From: Candidatus Symbiobacter mobilis CR
GTDB lineage: Bacteria > Pseudomonadota > Gammaproteobacteria > Burkholderiales > Burkholderiaceae_C
NCBI RefSeq assembly: GCF_000477435.1
Contig: NC_022576.1
Coordinates: 2,927,841-2,991,840, forward strand
DNA: 64,000 nt
Direction of reading: 5' to 3'
Shown piece by piece: positions 33,517 to 42,605 of this stretch; the stretch's first letter is position 1, and each line of letters begins with the position of its first letter. A program made the position numbers and the translations under genes. The notes beneath the pieces were generated by a model. The model saw only the letters and a list, made by a program, of their open reading frames with translations, was not told the origin of the DNA and ran no database searches.

Positions 33517-34958
33517 TTGACATCAAAAAAAACAGCAAGCTTACATACCTCCTGCCCGAAGCCGAATGGCCTGGGCAGCCTGAATTGTTTCAGTCAGCCA
33601 CCTCGCTGGCCAATTCAGAGGGAATCGGCTTCGTTTACCTGGCTTCTGGACAAGGTCTGCGTGATCTGATGCGCACATGCCCCCCACACTTCATCGCGCG
33701 CCATCCGGAGGGCAGGGTCATTGTTCTCAGCGCTGCTCGAAACGGCCGACCTAGAAACCCAGAGGACGGCTTTGCAAACCGTGACTACGCCATCGAAGAA
33801 CAGGCGCGTGAATGGATGCATCTGGATCTTCCAGAGGAAGCCCACGTCGGGTGGAATATCTGGCTGCGAGAACAAGTGGCCGAATGGCTGGACATACCAA
33901 AAGAGCCTTCGGACGAAGTTCAGGCCATCGGCAGTCTTGTTAAGCTCACAGATCCAAGTAATGTTGCGGCGCTCTTCCTGACTGGGAGATCGCCAAGCAT
34001 AAAAAAGGTGGTTGATGCGCTCGACCGGATCAAGCGTGCTTATCGTTTGCAAATTGGTGGCAAGGTAGGTGATCGACGGGATAAAGTTCTGAGCCCACTT
34101 GACGCTCTTCTGGCCGCAGACAAACCAAATGAAGAATTGTATCGGGCGGTTGCTGGCGCACTTGAGCATGTCGTCGAAGGTGTCGCGATTCCGCGGCGCT
34201 TCAGCGACGTTAAACCAGACGCCTTGCCGCGCGTATTGATATTGGGGCCGTCAGGGAGTGGCAAGAGCGTTGTTGTTAATTATCTAGCCAGACGAACTTC
34301 TCCACAGGGGTCGGAAATAACTCATCGCCCACAGATGCGTGTCCCCCTGCCTTCATTCAGCAAAAACGAACAACTGATGGAGTTTGAACTGTTCGGCTAT
34401 ATGCGTGGTTCATATACAGACGCACGTCCCAATGGTAGCCCAGGTGTCTTGATGAGCCATCTCGGGGGTATCGTCTTTCTAGACGAAATCGGTGAAGCAA
34501 CGCCGGCATTGCAAGCCAAACTCCTTGCCTTTTTGGACGACTACCGTGTGACTCCGCGCGGCTGGTATGGTAAGGGAATCTACTGCCCACTCATGCTGGT
34601 TGCGGCGACGAATCGGCCCATTGATCTGTGGGCAGCGCAGTATGAACAGGATGAAAACGCCGGCCACGGCCGTTTCCGTCACGACCTGTACCAACGGTTT
34701 ACCCACATTATCCGGCTGCCTGGTCTCGATGAACGCAAGGAAGATTTGCCCGAACTTGTGGATGGTTTGCTACAACTGGATTGGATTAATGCGGGTCAAC
34801 GAATTACTGGTATCACTCACAGCGCCTTGAAAGCATTAAGTGATATCGATTTTTCTCAAGGAAATTTCAGGGCACTTCAAAATAAGCTTCAACAGGCTTG
34901 TCAACGTGCGTCATGCAGACGTTCAAAGATTATACAGGTATTTGATTTGGTCTTTTAG
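33513..34958 (+). CDS. NtrC-like (sigma-54 activator type) AAA+ ATPase
   Basis: A 481-aa protein, GTG start overlapping the previous stop. Residues about 235-440 are a Sigma54_activat AAA+ domain: Walker A GPSGSGKS, ELFGYMRGSYTDARP where ELFG...GAFTGA is expected, Walker B GIVFLDEIGEA, sensor 1 VAATNRPIDLW, and RFRHDLYQRFTHIIRLPGLDER containing the arginine fingers. The sigma-contacting GAFTGA loop is altered to GSYTDA. The N-terminal 230 residues are not a known receiver, GAF or PAS domain. The C-terminal region is short. It could open promoters for the dedicated polymerase. Confidence 0.83.
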   Translation: MIDIKKNSKLTYLLPEAEWPGQPELFQSATSLANSEGIGFVYLASGQGLRDLMRTCPPHFIARHPEGRVIVLSAARNGRPRNPEDGFANRDYAIEEQAREWMHLDLPEEAHVGWNIWLREQVAEWLDIPKEPSDEVQAIGSLVKLTDPSNVAALFLTGRSPSIKKVVDALDRIKRAYRLQIGGKVGDRRDKVLSPLDALLAADKPNEELYRAVAGALEHVVEGVAIPRRFSDVKPDALPRVLILGPSGSGKSVVVNYLARRTSPQGSEITHRPQMRVPLPSFSKNEQLMEFELFGYMRGSYTDARPNGSPGVLMSHLGGIVFLDEIGEATPALQAKLLAFLDDYRVTPRGWYGKGIYCPLMLVAATNRPIDLWAAQYEQDENAGHGRFRHDLYQRFTHIIRLPGLDERKEDLPELVDGLLQLDWINAGQRITGITHSALKALSDIDFSQGNFRALQNKLQQACQRASCRRSKIIQVFDLVF

Positions 34959-34993
34959 GATGTGTGAGCAATTAACATTTTTAATCTGAAATT

Positions 34994-37900
34994 ATGCAAC
35001 AAATAATCAAGGCAACGCCAATCATATATCTGCTCACTGGATATGATCATCAAAAGCTCGAAGATATAAAGAATGAGTACGTCAAATGGATGGAGGAGGA
35101 AGGATTTCAAGTGAAACTGATAATCCCTCCAGTCAGACCAAAACCAAGAAAGGAGTTCGATTTGGAAGAACTGCTGCCTCTTGATCAAATAAGACATGAT
35201 CGAGAGAGAGTTGCAATGTTCATCTACGACATTAATCAATGGGAGAAAAATGACAAAGTACTTTCACTCGAGATTCAACCATCAAATCCTGCGCATTCCA
35301 TGTTGCGTGCAGCCATGATTAGCTCGTTTAAAGGCATCCCTTTTCTGAATATCAACAATCAGCCTAAATCACTGGCAGGTAAGTGGGGGGTCGAAGCTCA
35401 TAGCTCGATTATAGAAGCACACAAATTTAATAAACCAAAAAATAGACTTAACATAAACCAGAAGTTAAGAAAACCAACCATGTTGCATGCAGCCATGGTT
35501 AACTTGTTTAAATGCATTCCTTTTCTGAGTGTAAAAACTCAATCAAATTCGCTGGCAGGTAAGTGGGGGTGCGAAGCGCGCAGTTTGATTATAGAAGCAC
35601 GAAAATTTAATGAATTAAAAAATAGACTGAACATAAATAAGAAGCTGAAAAAATCAAAACAAAGTGATGAATTGAATAATAATTGCATTATTGAGGAAAT
35701 TGAATATTATTATCGTAATAAATTCTTCAATATGATCTTCGAGTTGAACATTGGATATTATACAACTCCATATCCCAATCAATTCAATTCAAAGTTTAAT
35801 GCCCCGGCAGCCAATAAAAAGCTCATTAACATTGCCATGGGAAAAAATATGTCAGCGCGTCTGCTGGAGTGTGTTATTGCTCATACAGTTCCTTCTGGTG
35901 ACATTGTCGGGGTTCGTTGCATCAGTGAGGGTTTGTCTGATGCACTCGTGTTCGTTGTGTATCCACAGGGTAAGGCCGGCATACTCATTAAGCTCGCACC
36001 CTGGCTGGAGTCATTATGCGAGTTTGAGGGAATGCAGTTCGTCATTGGGCCGCGTCTCAAAACCTTTGTCGCATCGCTCGTAAACACAGGTGTTGGTATA
36101 GGGCCGGTATTCTACAGGGATGAGAAGGGCACTGCATGGGGCTCGATTGCGTATAATTTAGTGGGCTCGCCGGATCAGAGCACCAAGTTGGAGTCCCTGA
36201 AGACACTCATTAACAATACCTTGGGTGCCAGTGATCATGGCAAAGCGGACTTTCTTAGAGCTGGCGTAAGTAAGACGCTCAAGGAAGTGATTGTCCCCAT
36301 ACACGGCGCAAAGGAGAGTTTCACCTATGCAACAGATACGCTGTGGGGATGGCTTGGCACTTCACTGCCACCAGTGTTTACCGCGACGCTGGCCGAACCT
36401 ACAAAAGACCCTAACAACACTATCGGATCTTTCAGGACAAAGGGGTATAAGCGCGATGCGGCATTTCGTTTGGCCGAATGTGAATGGAATAGCAAATGGA
36501 ATGGTGAAGGGTCGCCCTGGATTGTGAAGCTGAAAGGCTTCATCTTGCTTGAGTTCGATATCAAGGATGGTGTTCACTCAGTAATCGTGCGGCATCCGGA
36601 CCTGGGTTTTAGGATTGAGTGCATCGATACCAATGCTGTGCTCAGTTCCGCAGAATGGCCCCCCAAGTACATGAAGTATGGCTTTCCTGTAGAGCTATGT
36701 GTGAGTCCATTGCCAAACAATCGGAATTATTCTCTCTATGAAGAGGTTTTCGACTCGGCACAAAAAAACAAGCAGACTCCGAGGACTCCTCTGGATATGT
36801 TTTTTTATCGCTCTGCGTGCCAGAATATACTTCCGCCCCTGTCTTACACCTACTGTGCCCGGATGTCACCTATACATGGCGACCTCAATCTTTCTAACAT
36901 CCTGTTTACCGACGGTATTGAACTGGGTTGGCTTATCGATTTTGATAGTAGTTGTATAAAAGGACTGACCGCCTTCGATTTCGCCAAGCTGGAAGTAGAA
37001 CTGCTGAGTCATTTTCTGATACCTCGGTTGATCGATCTTTCTAGCCGTTACCCAAACCTTTGTGTTCTACGCAGAAAGAATAAATCATTCCCAAATGATT
37101 CAACCCTGTTGGCAAGTGTACTTAGTACACTCGATAGCCTGGATGTGAATCAGGACATCGTCGATCAGTGGAAGTTGATGTTAAACGACAAACAACTCTT
37201 GGGTAACGATCTCCATAATTCCAGTCTTGATCCTATCTGGGTTTTGCTGCGACTACTCGCAGTATTTAGGCGGGCTGCCATGAGCGCTTTGATCCACACT
37301 AAAGAGCCGCATGATCCTCATAGCAACCATGCGCCAAGCGATTTGGCATTGGCGATCTCGGCGTGTGCTTTCTCCGCGATTAAACATGCTGTAAAGCGTT
37401 CACGTAGAGATATTGCCGAAGACCTGGCGATAGTTTCCGAATGGTACGTTCGTCAGGCTATACCAGTTTTCAGTCCAAAAGAGGAATCCGGCAAAATTCC
37501 TGAAACCCTAGATGCTACTATGGAACCGCCTGAAACCCGTAAGACTTTGGAAACGTCTAGTCTAGAGCAGTTGGTGCTTATGGCTGGCCCTAAAGCTCGT
37601 TTGGATATTGACAAATCACTGCTATCTTTGTCAAAAAAGAAGTTGTCAGAGATTATTAATGAAATCGCGGCGACTAAAAAACCAAAGGTGGAATGGGATG
37701 TTAAAGCCTGGGATTTCGCTTCCACAGGATGCGTGGCGAACATCAGTCCCATTGTCGGTTATCTTTGGTTGATGACTCGTAATGACCTGCTTTCAAAGGG
37801 AGCAGAACATAAGGATAAAATCTGTGTGCCCAAGATCTCGTCACGCGGAGCTGGGGGTGGGACTGTCGATACCCTTGAAGCAGGTGGCTATCCTTTCTCT

Positions 37901-38995
37901 GGCGATTTCGAAAGAATAAAAAAGATTATTAAGAATACTAGCGGTGTATTCTGTAAACAAGAGGACGCTTTGGTGCGGGTTGATAAAGCGGCTATGGCGC
38001 GCCGAAAAGTACGAAACCTTATGAAGGATCCTAAGCTGATGCTGGCCTCGGTTCTCGCAAAGAAGCTTGTAATGGGCTGCCAACATGCCGTAATAGATGT
38101 CAAGCTGGGGCGTGATACCAAAGTAATACCGCTATCATTAAGTAGCAAAGAAGTCGGCATCGTCAGTGCGGACGCTGAGAGACTTATTTCGATTTTACCC
38201 AATGAAGCTGCGATCACGGCTGCGAAAGCCCTGCTAACCGAGGCGGGTCTAAGTTTTATGTCGAGTGACTCTACGGGTCATTTTCATGAGATCAAGACCA
38301 ACGATGAAACGAGTGGTACAAAACTTGCCAACATGGAGACGCTGCGCCTTGTTTTTACCAGCGCCGATGTTCCACAATGCCAAGCAATCGGGCGAAACCT
38401 CATTCTATTGATGCTATTTCGTGAATTTGAATTACAGAGTGAAGAAAACGAAAGCAACAAGCCTTTTAATTGGGCGGAGTCTTATCGGGAGTTTTATCTC
38501 AAAGTGATTCCGGCTTCGCTAGATATCGTTGTATCTGAAGAAAATGAAAAACAGGCCAATGAAAGACTGCGTGTGGCATGGCAAAGACTCTTGACGCAAT
38601 TGCCAAATCTAGCAAAAAAGAATGAATATGACGTATTCAAGCTGCAAGAACCGTTCAATACATTGAACGCAATAATCAACAATAAGGAGTGCAGTGTTCA
38701 GTCCTTGAATGGCCCGCTGGAAGCTAAAACATACCCAATTCCTGGCCAAGGACAAACAAAAGTGAACTTCATCGACGCTTATGAATTAGACGATTGGTTC
38801 GATGAGTTATGCAAAGGGGCATCAGGTGAGGATAGAGAAGTGGGTTTTTGGATGCATGTATTGCCAGGTGGTCAATACAAATTCGGAACACCATTCATCA
38901 CCGTCTTCTATAACAAAGATCGGATAAACGCGTCCCGAATCGACCAACGTATGGCCAGATTCTTGAGTCGCGATAACGGTTACATAGAGTTATAG
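34994..38995 (+). CDS. APH-like kinase fused to pyrimidine-phosphorylase-like domain
   Basis: A 1333-aa multidomain protein, clearly more AT-rich than its neighbours. Residues about 103-220 contain a tandem 60-residue duplication (ML.AAM...FK.IPFL then SLAGKWG.EA.S.IIEA.KFN). Around 620-660, SPIHGDLNLSNILF and LIDFDSS supply the catalytic loop (His628, Asp630, Asn633) and metal-binding Asp649 of APH-type kinases. From about 905 to 1160 the sequence follows thymidine/AMP phosphorylases: FASTGCVANISP for the KHSTGG phosphate loop, KISSRGAGGGTVDTLEAG, LVRVDKAAMARRKVR, and LASVLAKKLVMGCQHAVIDVK. Several substrate residues are replaced. It follows the NtrC-like gene by 35 nt. Confidence 0.78.
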   Translation: MQQIIKATPIIYLLTGYDHQKLEDIKNEYVKWMEEEGFQVKLIIPPVRPKPRKEFDLEELLPLDQIRHDRERVAMFIYDINQWEKNDKVLSLEIQPSNPAHSMLRAAMISSFKGIPFLNINNQPKSLAGKWGVEAHSSIIEAHKFNKPKNRLNINQKLRKPTMLHAAMVNLFKCIPFLSVKTQSNSLAGKWGCEARSLIIEARKFNELKNRLNINKKLKKSKQSDELNNNCIIEEIEYYYRNKFFNMIFELNIGYYTTPYPNQFNSKFNAPAANKKLINIAMGKNMSARLLECVIAHTVPSGDIVGVRCISEGLSDALVFVVYPQGKAGILIKLAPWLESLCEFEGMQFVIGPRLKTFVASLVNTGVGIGPVFYRDEKGTAWGSIAYNLVGSPDQSTKLESLKTLINNTLGASDHGKADFLRAGVSKTLKEVIVPIHGAKESFTYATDTLWGWLGTSLPPVFTATLAEPTKDPNNTIGSFRTKGYKRDAAFRLAECEWNSKWNGEGSPWIVKLKGFILLEFDIKDGVHSVIVRHPDLGFRIECIDTNAVLSSAEWPPKYMKYGFPVELCVSPLPNNRNYSLYEEVFDSAQKNKQTPRTPLDMFFYRSACQNILPPLSYTYCARMSPIHGDLNLSNILFTDGIELGWLIDFDSSCIKGLTAFDFAKLEVELLSHFLIPRLIDLSSRYPNLCVLRRKNKSFPNDSTLLASVLSTLDSLDVNQDIVDQWKLMLNDKQLLGNDLHNSSLDPIWVLLRLLAVFRRAAMSALIHTKEPHDPHSNHAPSDLALAISACAFSAIKHAVKRSRRDIAEDLAIVSEWYVRQAIPVFSPKEESGKIPETLDATMEPPETRKTLETSSLEQLVLMAGPKARLDIDKSLLSLSKKKLSEIINEIAATKKPKVEWDVKAWDFASTGCVANISPIVGYLWLMTRNDLLSKGAEHKDKICVPKISSRGAGGGTVDTLEAGGYPFSGDFERIKKIIKNTSGVFCKQEDALVRVDKAAMARRKVRNLMKDPKLMLASVLAKKLVMGCQHAVIDVKLGRDTKVIPLSLSSKEVGIVSADAERLISILPNEAAITAAKALLTEAGLSFMSSDSTGHFHEIKTNDETSGTKLANMETLRLVFTSADVPQCQAIGRNLILLMLFREFELQSEENESNKPFNWAESYREFYLKVIPASLDIVVSEENEKQANERLRVAWQRLLTQLPNLAKKNEYDVFKLQEPFNTLNAIINNKECSVQSLNGPLEAKTYPIPGQGQTKVNFIDAYELDDWFDELCKGASGEDREVGFWMHVLPGGQYKFGTPFITVFYNKDRINASRIDQRMARFLSRDNGYIEL

Positions 38996-39023
38996 AAGCA
39001 AAAATGACACCTGGAATTCCAAA

Positions 39024-40127
39024 ATGAAGACCCTGAGTTGGAACATACAATGGGCAAAAGGCATGGATGGGCGCGTTCAGCCTGAACGCATTGCTCAAGA
39101 GATCGAGCGTATTAACCCCGATATCGTCGCGCTTCAGGAGGTTTGCCGTAACTATCCGACCAACACGGGAGAAAGTCCCGCAGATCAGCCGGAATGGTTT
39201 GCTCGGCGATTTTCGCGGGCTGGCTACCAAGTCGTTTTCGGCGCAGCAGTGGATACCGTCGATGACGCCGGAGAACCCATGCAATTCGGTAATCTTATCC
39301 TGACGCGATACCCTGTCCAGCGCATACTGAAACATGTCCTCCCACACCCTGCAGATCCTGACAATCCGGGTTCGGCACGGTCAGCGCTCGAGTTGATGCT
39401 CTCCACGCCGAATGGACCTTTGCGTTTCACCACGACACACCTTTCATATCACTCCGTCCGGCAGCGCACTGCCCAAATCGACTATTTGCGCCATCGTCAT
39501 GCGGAAGCGAGCCTCTGGTTCCATTTCCCGCCCTGCAAGCCCGACACTTCCCATACCCCGTTACGTACCACACCGGAGTCCTTACGGGCCATACTTTGCG
39601 GCGATTTCAATACCGATCCAGGTGATGTTGCGCTACAAATTTTAGCGAAAGCGTTTGATCTGGGTGAGTTTAAAGACCTCGTAGAGGCGAACAAGAACCC
39701 CACGAAAGTTGTTCCAGCCTTTCTCGACGCTTGGGAGGTCGCTCATCCGGGTCAACCACATGCTCCAACCCTGAGCGTTCACGACCCGCAACGATCTCCC
39801 ATCTGCTTCGACTACTTCTACGTCAGTGAAGATTTGGTTCCTGCAATTGAATCGTTTGAGGTTTTCAAAGACACTATGGCATCGGATCATCAGCCATGCC
39901 TAGTCACCTTTCGCGGGGGCGGCCAGCCTCGATGCCTACCAGCCGGTAGCGCACCTCGCCTGGCCTTTGAGCTTCATGAAAACGGGACCGACGCCGTCCG
40001 AGCGCCAACGGACCAAGGTCGAGTTGCGGATGAACCAGGGTTTGGCCAGATCGTCCTGGGTGAGGCAAGTGGGTTGAGCAACGCTGAACATCGGCCCAGC
40101 AGCAAGACGGGAAGTTCGCATGTTTGA
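39024..40127 (+). CDS. Endonuclease/exonuclease/phosphatase-family enzyme
   Basis: A 367-aa protein. EEP fold motifs are intact: LSWNIQW at the start, DIVALQEV (metal-binding Glu), THLSYHS (His), LCGDFNTDPGD (Asp and Asn) and ASDHQPCLVTF (final Asp-His pair). Such enzymes cut DNA, RNA or phosphate mono- and diesters, including cyclic dinucleotide products. The domain should end near 39920; the last 65 or so residues look like read-through over an antisense DNA-binding-protein remnant and may not be native. It follows the 1333-aa gene by 28 nt and closes the polymerase operon. Confidence 0.85.
   Translation: MKTLSWNIQWAKGMDGRVQPERIAQEIERINPDIVALQEVCRNYPTNTGESPADQPEWFARRFSRAGYQVVFGAAVDTVDDAGEPMQFGNLILTRYPVQRILKHVLPHPADPDNPGSARSALELMLSTPNGPLRFTTTHLSYHSVRQRTAQIDYLRHRHAEASLWFHFPPCKPDTSHTPLRTTPESLRAILCGDFNTDPGDVALQILAKAFDLGEFKDLVEANKNPTKVVPAFLDAWEVAHPGQPHAPTLSVHDPQRSPICFDYFYVSEDLVPAIESFEVFKDTMASDHQPCLVTFRGGGQPRCLPAGSAPRLAFELHENGTDAVRAPTDQGRVADEPGFGQIVLGEASGLSNAEHRPSSKTGSSHV
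39915..40091 (-). pseudogene. AlpA/excisionase-like HTH remnant
   Basis: The minus strand reads CLTQDDLAKPWFIRNSTLVR followed by WRSDGVGPVFMKL, then after a small indel GEVRYRL, the pattern of MerR/AlpA-type helix-turn-helix proteins. A frameshift near 39970 and loss of the C-terminus make it non-functional. It lies opposite the tail of the EEP gene and probably comes from another mobile element. Confidence 0.5.
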
Positions 40128-40146
40128 CGGCTTACCCGATGTTTAA

Positions 40147-42324
40147 CCCATGTTTAACATGGGAACCCAAGTAATTCCTGGCTTCCTTGCTGCATATTTT
40201 TCATCTTGTTGATTTAGTTTGCTTTTCTTTGCGCTCTGGTTGGCATTTGTTGTGCCATAATTTGCGTTGTGCCATAAAATATCTGGTGCTTTTCGCTTAT
40301 CATGTTCGCATGTATATCCGCCAAACCCGCACCAACAACTCTTCCACCGGCGAGGAATACTTCACTTTCCGTCTCGTCCAGGGCCATCGCGTCGCAGGGA
40401 AGGTTCGTCAAGTCACCATCCTCAATCTTGGCCGTCATTTCCCTGTCCCTCGCGAATACTGGCCCCTCCTTTGCAGTCGTATCGAGCAACTTCTTTCCCC
40501 TCAAACCCAATTTGCTCCTATCGAGTGTCCAGATTCCATCGAAACCGCCGCTCAACGCTATTTCTCCAAACTCGTCGGTCGTACAAACGCCAATCCAATT
40601 CTTCCCACTACATCCACTACATCAGTCCATAATCTTCCTAGCGATGATTTATCGCAGCCCTCTTCAGAACTATCCATTTCATCAAAAATAGTTGTCAATA
40701 ATTCCCCTGATATTCATGCGGTCGATATCAACTCTATCGAACTTACTCAGCCACGCAGTGTTGGTGTCGAAAATGTTGCTTTGCATGCCATTACCCAGCT
40801 CGGCTTGGTCGAAATGCTTACTCGCCTGAATGTCAATGGCGTTGCACGTGCGTGTATCTTTGGTTCCTTGATTGGCCGTATGGCTGCACCTGCTTCAGAG
40901 CGGGCTACTTGGGAATGGCTGAAGTCACAAAGTGCATTAGGCGAATTGCTTAATATCGATTTCAATGACTTTTCCCTTATTAACCTGTACAGGGCTTCGG
41001 ATGTTTTGATCAAATACCGTAAAGACATCGAAGATCATGTCTTTGGTACGGTGAAATCATTGTTTGGTTTGGAAGAAACCATCACGTTGTATGACTTGAC
41101 AAACACGTATTTCGAGGGACAGGCTGATGCCAATCCCCAAGCCCAACATGGGCGGTCCAAAGAAAAACGTACGGACTGTCCTCTGGTCACCTTGGGGCTG
41201 GTACTCGACGGCAGCGGCTTTGTACGCCGGTCCAAAACTTTTGCAGGCAATGTGGCCGAGGGGACAACCTTGGATGCCATGCTCAAGGGCCTACAGGCTC
41301 ATGCTGGCGCGTTGGTCATCATGGATGTAGGCATTTACACAAAAAAATATCGATTGGCTTATTGAAAATAATTATCGCTACCTGGTGGTACGTCGTGGTG
41401 GTGTGCGTGAATTGGATGAAACACAGGTAGTAGAAACCCAGACAGCGGGTGGGGAGACTCTACGGTTACACAAAAAATGGAGCGAAGATGGCAAGGAAGT
41501 CGAGTTGCAATGCCATTCCAAGGGAAGAGAAGAAAAAGAGCAAGCCATGCTCAAAAAATCTTGTGAGGCATTCGAAGCAGGTTTGCAGACGGTGTTTGTC
41601 AAGAAAGATTTCCGATGGATTGGCATCGAATAAACCTCGCAGTGAAAAACGATTGAGCAAATTACCAGAACGTATAGGCCGACTCAAGCAAAAAAGTGCT
41701 GGAGTCAGTCAACATTACCAAATATCACTGATCCCAGATGAACAGGGCCTGAAAGCTACTGCATTAACATGGAAGAAGGAATTGGTGCCAGGAACGATGG
41801 CCACACATCCAGGGGTGTACTGTTTGCGCACTAATGAACTCAATTGGGATGAACAAAAGCTTTGGCATACCTATTCCATGTTGACAGATATTGAGAGCGT
41901 ATTCCGCAGTTTGAAAAGCGAATTGGGGCTGCGTCCAGTATTTCATCACAAAGAAAATAGAACCGATGGGCATTTGTTCATTACGGTACTGGCATATCAA
42001 TGCGTACAAGTCCTTCGCAAAAAGCTCAAGGCATCCGGAATCCATGACAGTTGGGCAACACTGCGCAAGACGTTACAGGTTCAACAACGTGTCACAACAA
42101 GCATGCGGGCCAGTGATGGGCGGACGATTCATGTCCGCAAGAGCACGAAAGCAGAGACAGAGCTGACGCGGATGTACCAAACGCTGGGCCTCGACGGAAA
42201 CCCCGGTGGCACCAAAAAACTGATCGTCTGACGTGAAATAACGAGTAAATCAGCAGCTCCAAAAACTGAAGCAGTGTAAGTTGCTGATCCGCAATGACTT
42301 TTTTGGGTATGTGTTAAACATGGG
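40147..42324 (+). mobile_element. IS1634-family insertion sequence (decayed)
   Basis: A 2.18-kb element with 13-bp terminal inverted repeats CCCATGTTTAACA (40147-40159, mirrored at 42312-42324). It encodes a frameshifted transposase. The right tip abuts a truncated IS21 tail and no target duplication is seen, so its insertion or a later deletion removed most of that second IS21. Confidence 0.82.
40310..42231 (+). pseudogene. IS1634-family transposase, two frameshifts
   Basis: The reading frame starts MYIRQTRTNNSSTGEEYFTF, then GKVRQVTILNLGRHFPVPREYW, typical of IS1634-type transposases. It breaks at a run of seven A residues (about 41340-41346) and again near 41620. The last part (LTDIESVFRSLKSELGLRPV then HHKENRTDGHLFITVLAYQC) contains the conserved catalytic Glu region. 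With two breaks the transposase is probably dead. Confidence 0.85.
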
Positions 42325-42584
42325 TTACGCTGACCGGAGAGTCGATGCGCAGGAAAAATCCGGCGGCCAAAGGAAAAGTCGACGACTAGGCCAACAGGAT
42401 CAGGGGGGGGCCTCCGGCGGCCTGGCAGGGGCCTATGAAAAAAAACCAAAACCAAAAAGGCAAATTCAGCCGAGAAAACAGCTCGGCATAAACTCAAAAC
42501 GCGCAACACCGACCACCCGGTCACGTTCACCGGAATCGCCGGTCACGTTGCCGGAATCAGCGGTCACGTTCGCCGGAATACGCA
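42325..42584 (+). mobile_element. Right-end remnant of a second IS21 copy
   Basis: Positions 42325-42584 match the end of istB and the right terminus of the IS21 element at 5177-7939, with small differences (for example AAAAGTCGAC for AAAAATCGAC) and three instead of five terminal repeats. It is therefore a diverged sister copy. Its outer tip ends in ATACGCA followed directly by ATAACGGG. Confidence 0.9.
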
Positions 42585-42592
42585 ATAACGGG
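42585..42592. repeat. Right 8-bp target duplication of the 37-kb island
   Basis: ATAACGGG immediately follows the IS21 remnant tip and is identical to 5169-5176, immediately before the left IS21 tip. Confidence 0.8.
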
Positions 42593-42605
42593 CAAAAGAT
42601 GCGGA

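Noticed and set aside
34960..34975. ATGTGTGAGCAATT before the 1333-aa gene as a further copy of the island motif
   Set aside because: It has an internal insertion and lacks GTTGC, so it does not fit the exact 11-mer.
41340..41346. Programmed frameshift in the IS1634 transposase at a run of A
   Set aside because: A second independent frame break lies downstream near 41620, so decay is the simpler explanation.
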